From assembly GCA_947462335.1 (NCBI GenBank), contig OX381704.1, positions 24,134,442 through 24,198,441 of the forward strand: a stretch of 64,000 nt of DNA. Direction: 5' to 3'. The position numbers were made by a program, and so were the translations under genes. The notes beneath the pieces are model-generated. The model had not been told where the DNA came from, made no database searches, and saw nothing but the letters and a program-made list of their open reading frames with translations. Shown piece after piece: positions 52,157-64,000 of the stretch. Source of the stretch: Harmothoe impar. Its lineage: Eukaryota > Annelida > Polychaeta > Phyllodocida > Polynoidae. The number at the start of each line of letters is the position of its first letter. Position 1 is the stretch's first letter.

Positions 52157-52593
52157 AGGTGCGCGGACAAACGTTAACAGCGCAATCTTAATCTTACATC
52201 TTTGCCTTAGTATAGTATATACCCTACACCCAGATGAGACAACATACATCTAAAAGAAAAGAAAAAAAAGGGGGATTTGGGGGGGGGGGAGCCCCCCATT
52301 TACATACTAATAACCAGCCTATCCCACAATGGCCTTACTGCTACTAGTGGCGCCATCTTCATTTGCCTAGTGATACTTTTAAGATAGTCTAAGATAGTTT
52401 AAGATAGCATTAAGATAGTTTAAGATAGCATTAAGATAGTTTGAGATAGCATTAAGAAGGGTAGCGCCCTCTAGTGCTTAGCTAGGTAACGGGTGGGGCA
52501 CTCTATTGAGGAATAAAAGCCCTAATTTTAGATAATTAAGATGATCTTAATTCTGTGTTAAGATTGCATTGTTGATGTTTGTCCGCACACCTA
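52157..52593. mobile_element. ~0.43-kb MITE with ~36-bp inverted repeats
   Basis: The left end has GTGCGCGGACAAACGTTAAC followed by GCAATCTTAA, and the right end is its inverse. Inside are the CTACACCCAGATGAGACAAC block, an A-rich then G-rich run ending GGAGCCCCCC, and TTAAGATAG tandem units. Its interior matches that of the element at 32049-32735 in opposite orientation. Confidence 0.65.
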
Positions 52594-52999
52594 GGAGAGC
52601 TATCCCAGGCGTGCACTGATATTCCTAGGCTCCCTATACGCCCAACCTCTCAGCCACTAGTGCCTAACCTAGTTAGTCATTTTTTGGCTCCCTATACGAC
52701 CAACCTAGATTAGTTATTATTGTCAGGTTGGTCACTACTGACCAACCCACCATCATCTCTTTAGTTCCAGGGGGAGCCACTGAGTGGTCATCACAGGTGA
52801 TGGACCTAAGTTAGCCACTACTGACTGACCCCTTGGTCATTTTTGAATATAACTTTGCCATTATGACTAACACACATATGACCAACCTAGGATAGTTGAC
52901 TATGTCAGAAGAGCCGTTACTTCTCTGTATGTAGTTGCTGATTTTCAAATATTTAAGAGTGGTAACAGCGTTTATCCCCAATAGGCAATTACAATACTG

Positions 53000-53713
53000 A
53001 TGCTGTGGTGTATCCGGGCCGCACTCCTGTCTGGTATCCAGTATGTGATTACATAATCCGGCACCTGAGGATTGGTGGAGTGCGACCTGGTAATACGCAC
53101 CGAGCCGAGACCGGCACGTGTCACCCAACATAACCCGGGTACCGTGTCAGTCCGGAGAAACCGGTTTCAGGTTACCCGGAGTTCCTCGGGAACTCAAGTG
53201 TTTACGAGTAATGGAGTGGAGTTACATAAGTCTCAGTATATAAACCCATCGGTTCTTCTACTCGAGGACTCAGTCTTGCTGTGCACTTCAGCCAGCTTGA
53301 TTGTTCCTCAACAGAGATTCCTAGAACTCTGTTGTACTTTTCGGCCTAGTCCTGTTGCTGCTCCTACCTCGGTGACCCTGCGTCTCTCTCCGTTCCACCC
53401 TTTGGGGGAATAGAGTAGACGCATTGGTAGATAACTCCGGGCCAGCCTCCCTCTGAGGAGTCTGGTCTATATGGAGTGTACCGAGATCGGAGAGAGCCCT
53501 GGACATTGGGGAATTATTGATTAGACCGTGAGCGTATCACTCCTGTATGTTCATGTAACACCTGTTGTTGGAAAGCATATTTGAATATCACTATGCATCT
53601 GTATGGTTATGTGCCGTATGTCAGAATGAATAAAGAGTAATTTCTGAACAACCTATTTTCGAATCTGGAGTTTTTCATAGCTCATGCCTATCTTAGAATA
53701 GCCAACAGCTACA
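53000..53713 (+). repeat. Diverged solo LTR related to the 777-bp LTR
   Basis: From GTGTATCCGGGCCGCACTCC to the end CCAACAGCTACA it matches the LTR at 1577-2353 with many substitutions and small gaps. The first ~60 bases are missing or unrecognisable, and no target duplication is clear. It is an old relative, not a product of the same insertion. Confidence 0.8.
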
Positions 53714-56700
53714 CTAGGATAATAATCACAAATCATCAAATGATAATCAAACCCAACACTTGGGACTTCAAGTTGTAGCTATATATTTTTCCTGGATTAC
53801 TAGATGGATCACACGTGATAATCAAAAGATGAAAGCAGTTCAGAAGAATCAAGGACCCTGCCAAGTATAGGTCTTACCTGGTTCCTTGGTGAGCCAGCGT
53901 CTGTCACTTTGTGTGGATTAAGGAGAGATGCAGCCTGACATAGAGGAGTGTCCCTGTTATATCCACATGTATAGCCTAGATAGATTACACAGATAAGGGA
54001 TGGTCTTGTTTATCCCTTTTATTATCGACATGATATTGAACTTATGCTATAATGGTCTGATTCATTTCTTAATGTCCATTCAAAGTCAATTCAAAATAAT
54101 GGTAAAATACTATCTCAGTTCACGTTTGAAAAGAATGCAATTTAGTTTCCATATAGTTATCCTGTTTTTTTACATTAAATAATATGTGTAAGGGCTGTTT
54201 CTCAAAGTGACAAATAGGCCGGGAAAGAGGACGCTGTCATTTTCTTTTATGAAAGAGAATACAACAGTTGCCAAAGCAGCAGTTGGTTTGAACAGAATGC
54301 ACATTTATAAATACGATATAAACTACCCTACCTACCAATTACACGTATAAGCAGCACATTGAAATGTTACATGTCCTCCTTGTTCCGACGATGTAAATCG
54401 GGGCCTACACTACAGTATTTCAATGTAACCCATTTCGGAGTGACTGGGACCATACTATAAAGGGAGTGATCATTTTTAACAACATGGGTGTGGTGTGTTT
54501 TGGGGGAGGTAATGTTGACCCCTCTAGGGAACGATTTTTGGTCCTTGGGAGTGGGGTTGACTATTCGGACGGGAAAATAATTGTGCAAAGAAAATCCCTA
54601 CGCCCCCCCCCCCTCCCCCTGTGCCGCCCATTCTATGCCACGTCTGGCGTAATCTCATTCCAGAAAAAGAAAAAGAAATGAGAAAGAAAAAGGGGGTGTG
54701 GGGGCAGAGCTCCCGATATATACAGCAATGTTACAAACTTACAGTGGTGCCATCTAGAGGATAGGTATCACCTGGAAACTGATTAAGATTATGCCAGAAG
54801 TGGCGATTCAAGATTACGCACAGAATGGGTGGCCTCTAGTGACTCCCCGGTGTGACTCCACAGGTTCGTCCCCACGTGCCTCCTTCGTGTGACCACTCCC
54901 TGCCATGGATGGAGATGGGCGAGTTTACTCAAGGCTGACATATTTACTTAGACTTCCTGCCATATGGCACGAATACAGTGCCGTCTGAAACGAGTTCACA
55001 GTCCCTTGAGTAGTGTTTGTAATATACCAGGTAGTGTCCTTTGCAAGATTGCAGGGATGGCTGTGGTGTAGCCTATATTATAACTATATAGTTAGAGTTT
55101 GGTTCATGGATCATTACAAATAATATGTTGATGATCTGAAGATCTAAAGAATTATGTTTAACACAGTGGTATAGAATATGAATTTTTGCTAGAGTACTTT
55201 ATTTGTCATAGACGGGAATCGAAATCTCATTCATGCATACAATAACATTAGATATCCCAGGAGGTTTGAAGATAATATTGTTGCACATGTGGAAACTAAT
55301 TACATTGATAGACCTTGTTAAAAGAGGAAATACAGTGTTTATATGATACAGATCGGTCAAGCGGTTTAGATTTGGGAGCCATTTGAAAGTGCAATTATAA
55401 GGTCTGGACTTAGCCAAATTTGGCCCCTCTCCTCAAGCCCATTATGCATGCATATGATAAGCATTCTGTAACATCTGGGAAGGGGAATAGATTGTGTAAA
55501 CTGATTGTATCCTGATTACAGCATATATATCCTTATCTCAATGAAGAGTCAGCGAGTTGAGACATCAAGTTTAATTTTTAGAGGCCCTCAAAATTGTGAT
55601 ATATTACATGTAAGCCATAGATTTTGCACAGAGATGTGCAAAATATTGCAAGTTTGGTAGTGTCTGACTTCATCAAAATGTCAGATACACCTTTGGTTCT
55701 CTCGGAATACCTTCTATAGGTAATGGAGAACATGTTTATTTTTTTTCTGTTCTGGATAATCAAGGTTGACTTTACAATTATCATTTGAAAATATGGAAGA
55801 CACTAGTTTTCCCATTGTCCCTGAACAGTGAAAATGACCCGACTCCAAATCAACACCACATAACTGTTGTTTTATATTTTAAGTTGAATTCTTTTATAGG
55901 CATAGCTCAACATGGTAGACATTAGTTTCAGGCAATATATACCATTTAAAAGTATTACATAATACTGAGTGATCTGATGAAAATCATGAAATTCTCTGAA
56001 ATGGCTGAAATATCCCTGATTTGGGGCTACTTTATAACATATTAGGACATAATTCCTTCTTGATCTCTGAATCCAACGTTTAATATCAACTCATTTACAC
56101 TATTTCTATGACATAACAACACAATTATGTAACTTTTAGCCCTATTACATAATGATTTGCAAATCCAGATATTGTGGCTTCCTATGCAGGGTAAAAATGG
56201 GTTTACAATTTGTACGTTTGCATGGAATCTCAAGAATGAGTGTGCTGAGAGATGTATATTTATTATATGCACTGATATATCATGTTATATAATCTATATG
56301 TAGCCAATATATAGGGTAATGTGGCCTTTGACCTAGACCCTGGGGCATGGGTTATGCACTTTATGTTGTTCTTGCTCTTGTGTCATTTATTGTATCAACT
56401 ACCTACATGATGCATCTTATAGAGAAAAACTAGCTTTCAAATGACCTCAAATATATGTATACAAAATTTACAGAAATCACCAAAAACTGTCAAAAATTGC
56501 CCAAAAATGTATATTCCTAAACTTTTAAAATGGATACGACAGACCTATGCATACTTCACATACCTCAAAATGACCCTCAGAGTGTCCTGCTTTCAGTGGT
56601 AACATTCTCGAGGCTGTATCTATAATGGCATGGGAGTGAGGTTGATATATGAAAAGTGTGTCCTCCACATTGTACACTTTGTGATGCTCTCGCTCATACG

Positions 56701-59197
56701 CCATTAATCATAGCGATTAATTAGTCAGTGCATCTGAGAGAGGGGAAAAATGCCTTTCAAATGATCCCAAATATGTGTATATAGCATTTCCGGAAGTTGC
56801 CAAAAATTGTCCAAAAAATCTTATTTTTTGATAAAAAAATAGTAATAATTGGTCTATCTCCACGTTCTATATCTCAAAATGACGCCAAGAGTCTCCTGCA
56901 TTCAGTGGTAATACTCCTGAGGCTGTATATATAATGGCGTAGGAGCGAAAGTGATATATAGACCATGGGATCTCCAGGCCTGCATGGCTGCTACCTGACA
57001 TAAGGTCCCGTTTTCTGATTATTAGCTAACTTTGCAGTATCACAATGGGTATCTAGCATTATGATACACCTTTCATGATGCATCAGGGTGATGCGCCTAC
57101 ATTAGAGCTTTCAGATGCACATTTTGGATATGCAATATTCCAAATAGTATGGAATAGAAAGCACTTCTAAAAGTACATGTTTTGGTGAGTTTCCACGCGA
57201 GGACACGGCCAGAGGCTGCCTACTGGGATACCTAATAACATGAGATCTTGCCAATAGAATGTCAAAGTAATTGGTAAGAATTCGGCTACTGCTACTTATA
57301 GAGCGGTATTTGCTATGGCGAATTGTAAATCACAGAAGGTTAGGTAACTATCACAGTACAAAGTCAAAAAAGTGTCATTGCATACTCAATAATGTAAATC
57401 TGGCGAATTAATAGGATAGTAGCTCTATCGTATTTTAATGCCCTATTTCTCGTCATGATGCATGAATCAGTTCTGTCAAATAAGTCGCCAGGGCTGCATC
57501 CATACATCATGCAGACCCTACGTGGTTGGTACACTCGAAGGGTCACAAGTTATTAGCGGGCGTTGCGTTATCACATTATACATGTACTGATAGGGCCGTG
57601 TCTCACCAAATCGATAGGTGGCACTCACCAAATATCGATATCGACTGATAATATTGCTATTTATGGGTAGCCACATGGAATAAATTAATTTTGCCATGAA
57701 ATTGGAGCAGACTAGAATGTCAGATCTATACCCGTGTGAAAGTTTTTCATGGCATGCATGGTATACGTCGTATTACTGTGTGACTAGTATAGGCTACATA
57801 CCCACGGCCACTAGCGTTGTGGGTATAAGATCGAGGTGCAGAAATAGCTCTGGTTTTGCAAATTCTTTTTTCTTCGCATTCCCCTATCCTTGATATTAAT
57901 TTTTTTTCAGAAAGAATTGCACAGTGAGCATCTTAGACCTATTCTCCACCTTAGTATATTTTTAGAATTTTTAGTTTATTAATCATTTCTACACATTAGA
58001 GCATTTTGAAGAGGGTAGTCCTTGTATGCAGGAGGCCTTTACTGCATTGCTGCCACCAATCAATTGGTATAGACATGCCTATAATTACCAATTTGTACAT
58101 TTCACCTCATCCGATTAAGGCCCTTAGTATCATAAACAGCCACTCATAGTTTGTCTTGATTGGGTGTAGAAATCTACATGATTGGCAAGGATATGCACAA
58201 CCAGCAGAAAACTAACCCTTCTATCCGTAACTCTCAGACAGCCTTTGGCCCCATCTGAGAGTTGCAGCCGTAACTATGTGTGACTGGCAATCATAATGCA
58301 GCTTAGGCCACACTTTTTTATTTGTGTTACGGACACCTCAAAAATTTACTAACGCACATAGGACGAAATAAAAGAAATAAAAAATAAAATCAAAGTTTTA
58401 TTCCGATTTTGGCCCTTCCTAGTGCGGCGGGCCCGTAACCCAAATAATAAAAGGAGTGTGGCCTTATAGGCAGTAGAATAAAATCATTATTGAACAGACG
58501 TTTCTACAAACAACTGATCAGAAAATAATGCTGTTAAATGATGGCCCTCTAACCATGCGCTGACAGGATGCATTCAACATTACCAACAATCAGATACCAA
58601 TGTCGCACAACCAGATGATAAAACATGCCAGTAGTAAATTGCTTTGGATATAATTGCATGCATAGCTTTTTGTATTCTGTAGCTCATGTAAGATAGGGTT
58701 AAATCACATATATTCACATTCGTTTCATTATTTATCTATTCACATGGCACAAAGAGCGAAATTTATCTACTCTAATTCTAAAACATATAAATGGCACTAT
58801 AATAGTATCAATCCTAATCGTGTTTGCGTCATTTTTATATAGTCTGGCCAACAAATTATATTGGAGGCTTTAGTTCTAATTTTTTTTTATTTGAGCGACA
58901 TGTATACATATAAAGCAAATATATCTACACCATAAATCAGAAATGTCATATGAGCACTAATTGGGACTGATTTGTTCACATATAGTTTTTTCCTATAGTC
59001 AAGTGATACACAAATTAATATACTGGGTCCATTTGTGTAGCTGTTTCAGCCCTTTAAGGGCTGCATAATCCTTCAATGCTATACATCCTTTGTCATTATG
59101 AATGCAGCCCTGGCAGGTTACTCACCAGGGCTGCATCATGACGACAAAGAGGATGGCACATTAAGGCACTAAGCTGCCTTTGAAGTATAATGACTAA
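53714..59197. other. Intergenic between the two FAAH copies, no gene seen
   Basis: It is AT-rich with short frames only. It contains a G-rich hairpin SINE tail at about 54660-54725, a C-run near 54605, a tandem duplication at 56420-56970, and a GCATCATG repeat piece near 57450. No exon of FAAH or other gene is supported. Confidence 0.55.
56420..56970. repeat. Tandem duplication of a ~310-bp unit
   Basis: The block CTTTCAAATGA...CAAAAATTG (56430 and 56752) and the block CTCAAAATGAC...GAGGCTGTAT (56570 and 56872) occur in the same order twice, about 300-320 bases apart, with roughly 20 percent differences. Confidence 0.65.
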
Positions 59198-61298
59198 TTA
59201 CTTGTGTAGAGCCGTCTCCAGTTCCTTCATGACCCGCAGAGTGGTTTCCTCCTGCCAGGGCAGACCAATCACCTGCACTCCAACAGGCAATCCCTCTGCT
59301 CCCTCCATGGACTGTAACAAAATATATAGCACTGAGATATTGATGCAAAAATCAATGTAAATAGAACAGTTTCAAGTCATTAACTGTATTTAACACATTG
59401 GTATTGATGAGATTCACTGACCATCATGTTTATTCATCAGGATTCATAAGTGCATGTCTTTTATAATTTATAAGTGCCTGGATTAGAGGCATCTTGAGAT
59501 GGTTCTTGAGGACTAAAATAGGATCTTGAATAAGCTGGTGTCTTAAATAAGTGCTGGGGCAACAGTACAGTATATTATAAAAGTTGTATTTCATCATTTC
59601 AAGTCCAGCGTAGATGTAATCTTCTTGGAACCAGTCTTCTTCTGTTAATATATTTCTCATACAGCATAACACATTATATTTACCTTTTTAATCATTTTGT
59701 GCCAGGGGTCCGGCGTGGGGTAGTCAGCCATGTTGGCCACATCGTCAGCATTAACAGTGGTTACAGGTAACGTGCCGGCCGGGAAGTTCAACACGTTCAT
59801 GCACGATGTGTAGGACGCAGCACCTGAACACCAACCGAAGATTGGAAAAATTATTATTTTTGTTCACATATAATTTTGTCTCATAGTTAAGTTATACGAA
59901 ACTATACATGTATTGCGTCCCATGGTACAGCTGTATCAACCCCTTTGAAATTTTTCATTAGGAAACTTTCCGGTGAATGGTTACACACTAACCAGTCACC
60001 TTTTTAAACACATATCATGGTTCTGTATCTCTTAAAATGGCATAATCACCGAGCGTATCCCACTCAGAATTCTAGTACTGTTCTAGTCTACTATGTGGTT
60101 AAGTGAGAGTGGTGATATTTAATGTGCTATGTCCTTTGTTGATATGATGCATGAATACAGCCCATACAAGTAGACTCGGTAAACCTGCATTCATGTATCA
60201 TGCTGATCCTTCAGGGCATGCGGCATAAATCATTAATGCCGCACTGGCTTCATAATGCATTATATCAAAGGGTCTGTAGAAGCACTATGCTGCACTTAAT
60301 GGACAAATACCGTAAGTTCCCGCGTATAACCCGCATCTCGCATATAACTCGCACCCCCAACACAGGAGAATCCTATAACCCGTTTCTGGGTCTGAAAATA
60401 TCTATTTTTAATAGTACTGTTATATAGTAATAAAAACCCTCGTATATAAAGGCATGTTTGGCATCAAATGAAAGCTGAGTTTGGTCGTGTACAACCTGCG
60501 GGTAGAGCGCGGGAATTTACGGTATTTTCGGAATGTTGTTGTGGTGGTACGGTACCTGAGCAGCGTTGGTGGGAGCCGACCGGTGTGGCGGGCATGGTGA
60601 AACCCGGGGCCAGCAGGACGTCTATCTGCTTCTTGCTCAGGTCCACCTCCACCTCCTGTCTGAAGTCCTGCAGAAACAGCCATGTCAGCATTTATATAGT
60701 CAGTCCTGGTGTGCCACAAACAAAGTCTATATGATTTAATAATTACAAGTTGTCTCATCATGAGGAGAATGGTATCAACAATCACTCTATTCATAATCAG
60801 AATTATCTTTGACAAGCCCAATTTATGTTCAGTTGTGTTATATGGGATAATCATCCCACTGCTTAAAGTGTTAGTGGTAAGGTACTATAAATGATAGACC
60901 ATTGGTTCAAGACAATACCTTCAGCAACAGGTCAGTTTTTATAATTGTAGTGAAAACTAACCCATTTCAGCTGACAGGGTGAGCAAATTGAATAACATAT
61001 TTGTCCCAAAAAGGTAAACATTTAATAAATACCAGAGTATCTATAAATAGAAAATAGCTATAATCAAACTTACTGATACATCCCGTACTACTTTCTGCCA
61101 CTCAGTTACGGACCTAGAAGTAAGAAGAAATATAGGCTGCAAATCTGACCAACGGACTTGCGGATATAGTTGATGACAAATCGACGATACATTTAATAGT
61201 TCTGTCTTAAATTATGATGATATGGTAGGATATTGGATATCTATATAAACTTACTTGAGTCCAAGTAGATTTGAGAAAGTCAATCCGATTCGTGGATA
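59198..61298 (-). CDS. FAAH-like: Second FAAH copy, last five exons only
   Basis: Exons in coding order (minus): 61255-61298, 61074-61113, 60556-60667, 59684-59823, 59198-59311 (stop TAA). Each has exactly the length and phase of exons 12-16 of the neighbouring FAAH gene. Encoded pieces include SVTEWQKVV, VLLAPGFTMPATP and FPAGTLPVTTV. The last exon differs from its partner at only 2 of 114 bases, while the exon equivalent to 14 differs heavily. The exons with the catalytic Lys and Ser residues are not in the window: the next upstream exon is not found in the 2.7 kb to the right edge. It is either a complete tandem gene continuing rightward or a 3' fragment. Confidence 0.88.
60310..60522. mobile_element. 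213-bp TA-flanked MITE in an intron of the second FAAH copy
   Basis: The ends CCGTAAGTTCCCGCG and, inverted, CCGTAAATTCCCGCG are flanked by TA on both sides. Internally it contains CGCATATAACTCGCACCCCC. It is related to the element at 61808-62622. It ends 33 bases before an exon. Confidence 0.7.
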
Positions 61299-61299
61299 C

Positions 61300-61800
61300 T
61301 GGAATTAAATGTGGGCTATGTTTATTCCCAAACTACTATAAAGCTATGGTTATGTACTTTTAAAATGCACATGTAGAATCAATAAGCTAGACCACAAAAT
61401 ATACAGCAGTCCAACATTATAGCACTCCAATGCACTATATGGATATATATCTAAAACTGGACATCGACATCCATGTAACAGAAAGCTATATTTATTAGAA
61501 GTAGAAATCCATGAATATCTATATGAAGGAGAACACCATGTTCATGCCTATATGTCTGTGTGTATGTTCATTTCGAAATTCAAGATTGCAACCATTGATT
61601 GAATGCCACCATGCTTTCAATGTAATCTCGAATTGCAGTTGCAGTAGTTTGATACTAATAAAAAAAAATCTATTCTATTTTTCTTTCATGAACAGTTGGC
61701 ATCCCATAGATTCAAGATGGCTATCACTTATTGAATGTCCCAATGCTTGAAATGCAATCTTGACTTGTAGTTGCATTAATTTGATACTATCAAAAAAACA
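61300..61800. other. Non-coding, with dispersed TTCAAGATGGCT repeats
   Basis: Two copies of a ~90-bp unit (ATTCAAGAT..., CAATGCTT..., TTTGATACTA) lie near 61578 and 61708, and a third partial copy near 62648, so the 61808-62622 element sits between copies. No exon is found. Confidence 0.5.
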
Positions 61801-61807
61801 AATCCTA

Positions 61808-62622
61808 CCGTAAAACCTCGCGTAGAAGCCGCGGCTAGTATGCGAGTCAGATCACCGGAGCGGCTTATAGGATCGGCCCAAATTCAGGGTGCGGCTTATA
61901 CGCGAGTTTTTCCACAGTATAATTTCCAAATCAACCATAATATGACCCTAATAGCTACAGAGAAAGCTGGGGTCGGGGGGGGGGTGTATCTTAGCACCTC
62001 AACGGAGACCACCGCTAATCCCTGCCAGCATCCTAATAGTGACCGCCACATACCTGTACTACTTGGGGGGGGGGGTGTAAAGAAAGCCGTGAACACTCAT
62101 AAGGTGACAGCTAACTAAGATTTCATTCTGAGTGGGCAGACAGAACCGTATTTCTCTTTTGATTGTAGCCCATACACTCATGTACACATTATTGCTCCGC
62201 CATGTTATAACATAGATATAATCCTTCATATCTATGGTTATAATTAGATCCATGAGACATTGAACTTGTAGCCTAATGGGGGAGGGGGTGGGGGAGATGC
62301 CGGTGTTGACAGCTTTCTCAACTGTATTTGTAATTATCTAACCCCCCCCCCAGACACACACACGCTGACCGGCCTTCAGAAAGAAAGCTGTGAGGAGGGG
62401 CGGGGGGGGGGGGGGGTGTGCACCGGACAGTACAGATGTGTGGTGGATGCTGGGTGGATGCGTGATGCAAATAAAAGGAGGTGGGGTCAGCCAAAGTTGG
62501 GGGTGCGGCTAATACGCGAGTTTTTCCCTGGGATGATTCGGAGGCCTCTGCGGCTTATAGGATCAGGCCAAAGTCGGGGTGCGGCTTATACGCGAGTTAG
62601 GCTTATACGCGAGGTTTTACGG
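61808..62622. mobile_element. 815-bp TA-flanked inverted-repeat element
   Basis: The left end CCGTAAAACCTCGCGTAGAAGCC mirrors the right end (one or two differences), with TA outside both. Inside, GGCTTATACGCGAGTTTTTCC-like words recur several times, with G-runs at 61976-61984, 62066-62076 and 62402-62416. No transposase is visible. The TA duplication fits Tc1/mariner-like mobilisation, but the superfamily is not proven. Confidence 0.7.
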
Positions 62623-62639
62623 TATTTGATTTTTCCTTC

Positions 62640-62890
62640 ATTCAACCCATTCAAGATGGCTACCATTTACTAAATGCCACAATGCTTTCAGTGCAATGAG
62701 CAGCTGACAGATTGCTGCGGCCACTATAGTCCCTAGAACTACGACGCTGCCGCGCCCGCTGCCGCGCCCGCCGCCGCGCGTGCAATACGCGCACGTCGCG
62801 CAGAGTGCTGTCTGGCACCGTGGGAAAGTAGGGTTGGGGGACAGGGTGGGTTTTTTTTCTTTTTTTTGGGGGGGGGGGGGGGGCATAGTT
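62640..62890. other. GC-rich and G-run stretch
   Basis: Overlapping GCCGCGCCCGC words at about 62750-62780 and a run of about 17 G's at 62867-62883. No gene is seen. Confidence 0.5.
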
Positions 62891-62911
62891 CAGGGGCCTA
62901 CAGTTAGGGCC

Positions 62912-64000
62912 TATAGTCCTAGGGACTACTTGTGTAGTCCTAGGGACTATACATGTAGTCCCTGGGAACTATGCATGTAGTCCTAGGGACTAATCCTATG
63001 TGTGGGGCCCCTGGGGCCATACCATTATGCACAGGCCTTCTAAATCCATGAATCTATAGGCTGCATGGCCTGCACAGTCCTGAGGACTACAGGTGTAGTC
63101 CTCAGGACTATAGGTGTAGTCCTGGGGACTACTGTTGTAGTCCTGAGGACTACCCACATAGTCCTAGGGACTTCCCAAGACTGCTACTACCAGAGAGGTA
63201 GATAGGATAGGCCTACATAGTGCTAGGGACTATAGAAGCATAGTCCTAGGGACTAGGGATTGGGAGTTGGTAGTCTCCAGGACTATGTCTGTAGTCCCCA
63301 GGACTATATAGGGCTGTTTCTGTAGTCCTTAAGACTATGCAGCTTGTTGTAGTAGTCCCCAGCACTATGCCTATAGTCCCCAGGACTACCATTTTATTAG
63401 TCCCCAGGACTACATATTTAATACTTGTAGTCCTAAGGACCTCCTCTGTAGTCCCCAGGACTACAGAGGATGTCCCCAGGACTACACATTTGATCTTGTA
63501 GTCCTAAGGACCTCCTCTGTAGTCCTGGGGACTACAGAGGATGTCCCCAGGAGTACACGTTTAATACCTGTAGTGCTAAGGACTCGCTCTGTAGTCCTAA
63601 GGACTTCCTCTGTAGTCCCTAGGACTACAGATTTAGTCCCCAGGACTATGCACCAATAATGTTCAGCACTTTTAGAATTAACTGTCAAGCAGAGGCATAT
63701 AGGCCCTTTATGATATAAAAAGGGGACAATAAGCAGCTCTATACTATTAAAGTTTTAGTCCTGGGGGCAACAACCATAGTCCTGTGGACTACAATCGTAG
63801 TCCTGGGGACTACAATTGTAGTCCTGTGGACTATATACATAGTCCTGGGGACAATAAACATGGTAGGGCCACATGCAGCCTTGCAGGGTGCAGAGGGGGG
63901 CAGGGGGCAGGCAGGCAGGGGGGGGGGGGGGGGGACGTAGGCGCGAGGACGCCCGTGGCAGACGCGTAAATTACGCGCGCGCCGGCGCATAGTCCCGAGG
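62912..64000. repeat. Array of short palindromes TAGTCC..GGACTA
   Basis: About 27 copies of TAGTCC, most paired with GGACTA a few bases later, giving palindromes such as TAGTCCTAGGGACTA or TAGTCCCCAGGACTA. Spacing is irregular (about 15 to 80 bases) with unrelated spacers. The array reaches the right edge. No open frame explains it. Confidence 0.85.

Noticed and set aside
53714..59197. Possible remaining exons of a third FAAH copy between the two genes
   Set aside because: No amidase signature or exon-like segment with splice sites was found on either strand.
62912..64000. Repeated short palindromes considered as a CRISPR array
   Set aside because: The context is an animal genome, the repeats are short and variable, spacing is irregular, and no cas genes are present.

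Overview
The window is animal nuclear DNA, most likely from a marine invertebrate. It holds an intron-rich gene with GT-AG splice sites and an AT-rich, repeat-dense background. The elements are typical of animals: a Ty3/gypsy-type LTR retrotransposon, a Polinton/Maverick, many small inverted-repeat transposons and tRNA-derived SINEs. The species cannot be fixed from the sequence alone.

Layout. Positions 1-1572 are non-coding flank. Positions 1577-16591 are a complete 15.0 kb LTR retrotransposon. Its two 777-bp LTRs look identical and are flanked by ACAG. It encodes gag, a pol that is probably reached by -1 frameshifting at a hairpin, and a very long third ORF (1278 aa) with paired C2H2-like fingers and a coiled coil that I do not recognise. 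Positions 16596-27590 carry non-coding DNA and two non-autonomous inverted-repeat elements (17472-18384 and 20134-22648). Positions 27826-49654 (minus strand) are a fatty-acid amide hydrolase (FAAH) gene. I assembled 16 exons with consistent phases giving 589 aa, with the Ser-Ser-Lys triad at family spacing. Its fourth intron (between exons 4 and 5) contains a 10.2 kb Polinton (36846-47049) with near-identical ~0.42 kb inverted repeats, 5'-AG ends and a perfect 6-bp target duplication (CATTGC). Positions 49655-59197 are repeat-rich, with a 1.2 kb inverted-repeat element close upstream of the FAAH start, a nested 159-bp solo LTR, a MITE and a diverged relative of the 777-bp LTR. Positions 59198-61298 (minus) are the last five exons of a second, tandem FAAH copy that runs off to the right or is truncated. 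The right end holds two related TA-flanked inverted-repeat elements and a ~1.1 kb array of TAGTCC/GGACTA palindromes.

The most unusual system is the Polinton. It keeps a virion-building set (packaging ATPase, adenain-like protease, major capsid protein, candidate minor capsid protein, a small basic protein, a conserved helical protein), plus a DD35E integrase with a chromodomain. No protein-primed family B DNA polymerase is visible. The place where a polymerase would fit holds a 216-aa unrecognised ORF and an alanine-rich low-complexity ORF. Two of its genes look damaged or unusual: one has an in-frame TGA, and the ATPase reading frame has no ATG. The inverted repeats themselves look like promoters (four CCAAT boxes, five CACGTG boxes, forkhead-like repeats and a TATA). 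The retrotransposon works as a conventional gag-pol unit plus an ORF in the position of env; a consensus splice donor in its leader suggests that this third ORF is made from a spliced RNA.
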